Below, one piece after another: positions 6,778 through 7,244 of a stretch of 7,244 bases of DNA. Made by a program: the position numbers and the translations under genes. Under the pieces are notes generated by a model. That model had not been told where the DNA came from. It searched no databases and saw nothing but the letters and a program-made list of their open reading frames with translations. How positions within the stretch are numbered: the first letter of the stretch is position 1; each line of letters opens with the position of its first letter. Source of the stretch: JBBDIM01 sp040880405. GTDB taxonomy: Bacteria > Planctomycetota > Planctomycetia > Pirellulales > Pirellulaceae. The stretch is from contig JBBDIM010000037.1 of the NCBI GenBank assembly GCA_040880405.1, positions 1-7,244 on the forward strand. Reading direction: 5' to 3'.

Positions 6778-7244
6778 ATGTCGCCGTTCCGAGCTTTTCT
6801 TCCACTCTTATCCGTTAGTCTGATGTTGATTTCCAGTTCTCCGGCGTGGGCCGATCCGGTCACCATTCCGCTCTGGCCCGAGGGAGCCCCCGGTGCCATG
6901 GGGAGTGAGCCGAAGGATGTTCCCACCCTCACCATCTACACACCAAGCGAAGAGAATCGTACGAAAACCGCAATTGTGGTTTGTCCCGGTGGCGGCTACG
7001 GAAACCTCGCGACCGGGCACGAAGGGAAAGAAATCGGCGAGTGGCTCAACCAGCATGGCGTGACCGCCGTGGTGCTGGAGTACCGCCATCGTGGCCGTGG
7101 CTACGGTCACCCGGCCCCTTTGGATGACGCCCAGCGGGCAATCCGCACCGTTCGGGCCCATGCCGAGAAGTACCAACTCGATCCCGAGAAGATTGGCATC
7201 CTGGGGTTCTCGGCCGGTGGGCATTTGGCGTCGACCGCGGGAAC
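6778..7244 (+). CDS. Secreted alpha/beta-hydrolase (acetylxylan-esterase-like), 3' truncated by window
   Basis: 155 codons are visible before the window ends; the frame is still open. The N-terminus is a typical signal peptide: a hydrophobic core (about 6-20) and a likely cleavage site after SPAWA (25), so the enzyme should be exported. The mature part begins with IPLWPEGAPGA (30-40). It carries the oxyanion-hole type motif CPGGGYGNL (69-77), HEGKEIGEWL (81-90) and HPAPLDDAQRAIRTV (111-125). The nucleophile elbow is GFSAGGHLA (143-151) with S145. These are features of esterases in the Aes / BD-FAE / acetylxylan esterase group, which remove acetyl or similar groups from carbohydrates. The catalytic Asp and His are expected beyond the edge. 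The ATG at 6778 has only a weak AGAAAG (6765-6770) upstream. In-frame ATGs at 6691 and 6706 would add basic residues ahead of the signal peptide and are less likely. Substrate is not determinable. Confidence 0.88.
   Translation, partial: MSPFRAFLPLLSVSLMLISSSPAWADPVTIPLWPEGAPGAMGSEPKDVPTLTIYTPSEENRTKTAIVVCPGGGYGNLATGHEGKEIGEWLNQHGVTAVVLEYRHRGRGYGHPAPLDDAQRAIRTVRAHAEKYQLDPEKIGILGFSAGGHLASTAG

Overview
The window is GC-rich and tightly packed. It holds two plus-strand genes (221-4909), two minus-strand genes (4930-6599), and a truncated plus-strand gene running off the right edge (from 6778). The best guess for the organism is a planctomycete or a close relative in that superphylum. This rests on a DUF3500 lipoprotein-like/secreted protein, a secreted acetylxylan-esterase-like hydrolase of a style common in planctomycetes, and short GC-rich palindromes of the 'CCCAGGGCGTTGCCCTGGG' kind that I recall from intergenic regions of that group. 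The assignment is an inference; no rRNA or other marker gene is present.

Left part (1-220): no gene is visible. The stretch carries a run of four or five small hairpins and ends in a good ribosome binding site for the first gene. Centre-left (221-4909): two adjacent, same-strand, paralogous Hsp70-family genes separated by 27 bases. Both keep the actin-like ATPase core. They share an unusual C-terminal beta-rich segment in place of the normal DnaK substrate domain and lid. The second gene adds about 320 residues of mostly helical sequence matching DUF3731. They are probably one operon and may act as a heteromeric, non-canonical chaperone or ATPase switch.

Centre-right (4930-6599, minus strand): a DUF3500 protein with an N-terminal signal or anchor segment is followed 29 bases later by a LOG-family (TIGR00730-type) nucleotide N-glycosidase, probably in one transcript. 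This pair converges on the Hsp70 operon with only 20 bases between the stop codons.

Right part (6600-7244): a roughly 180-base divergent intergenic region, containing a G-rich tract and a perfect 14-base inverted repeat, separates the DUF3500 gene from a secreted alpha/beta-hydrolase whose 3' end is outside the window. No tRNA, rRNA, CRISPR array, insertion sequence or phage gene was seen. The most interesting elements are the asymmetric Hsp70 pair and the palindrome cluster just in front of it.
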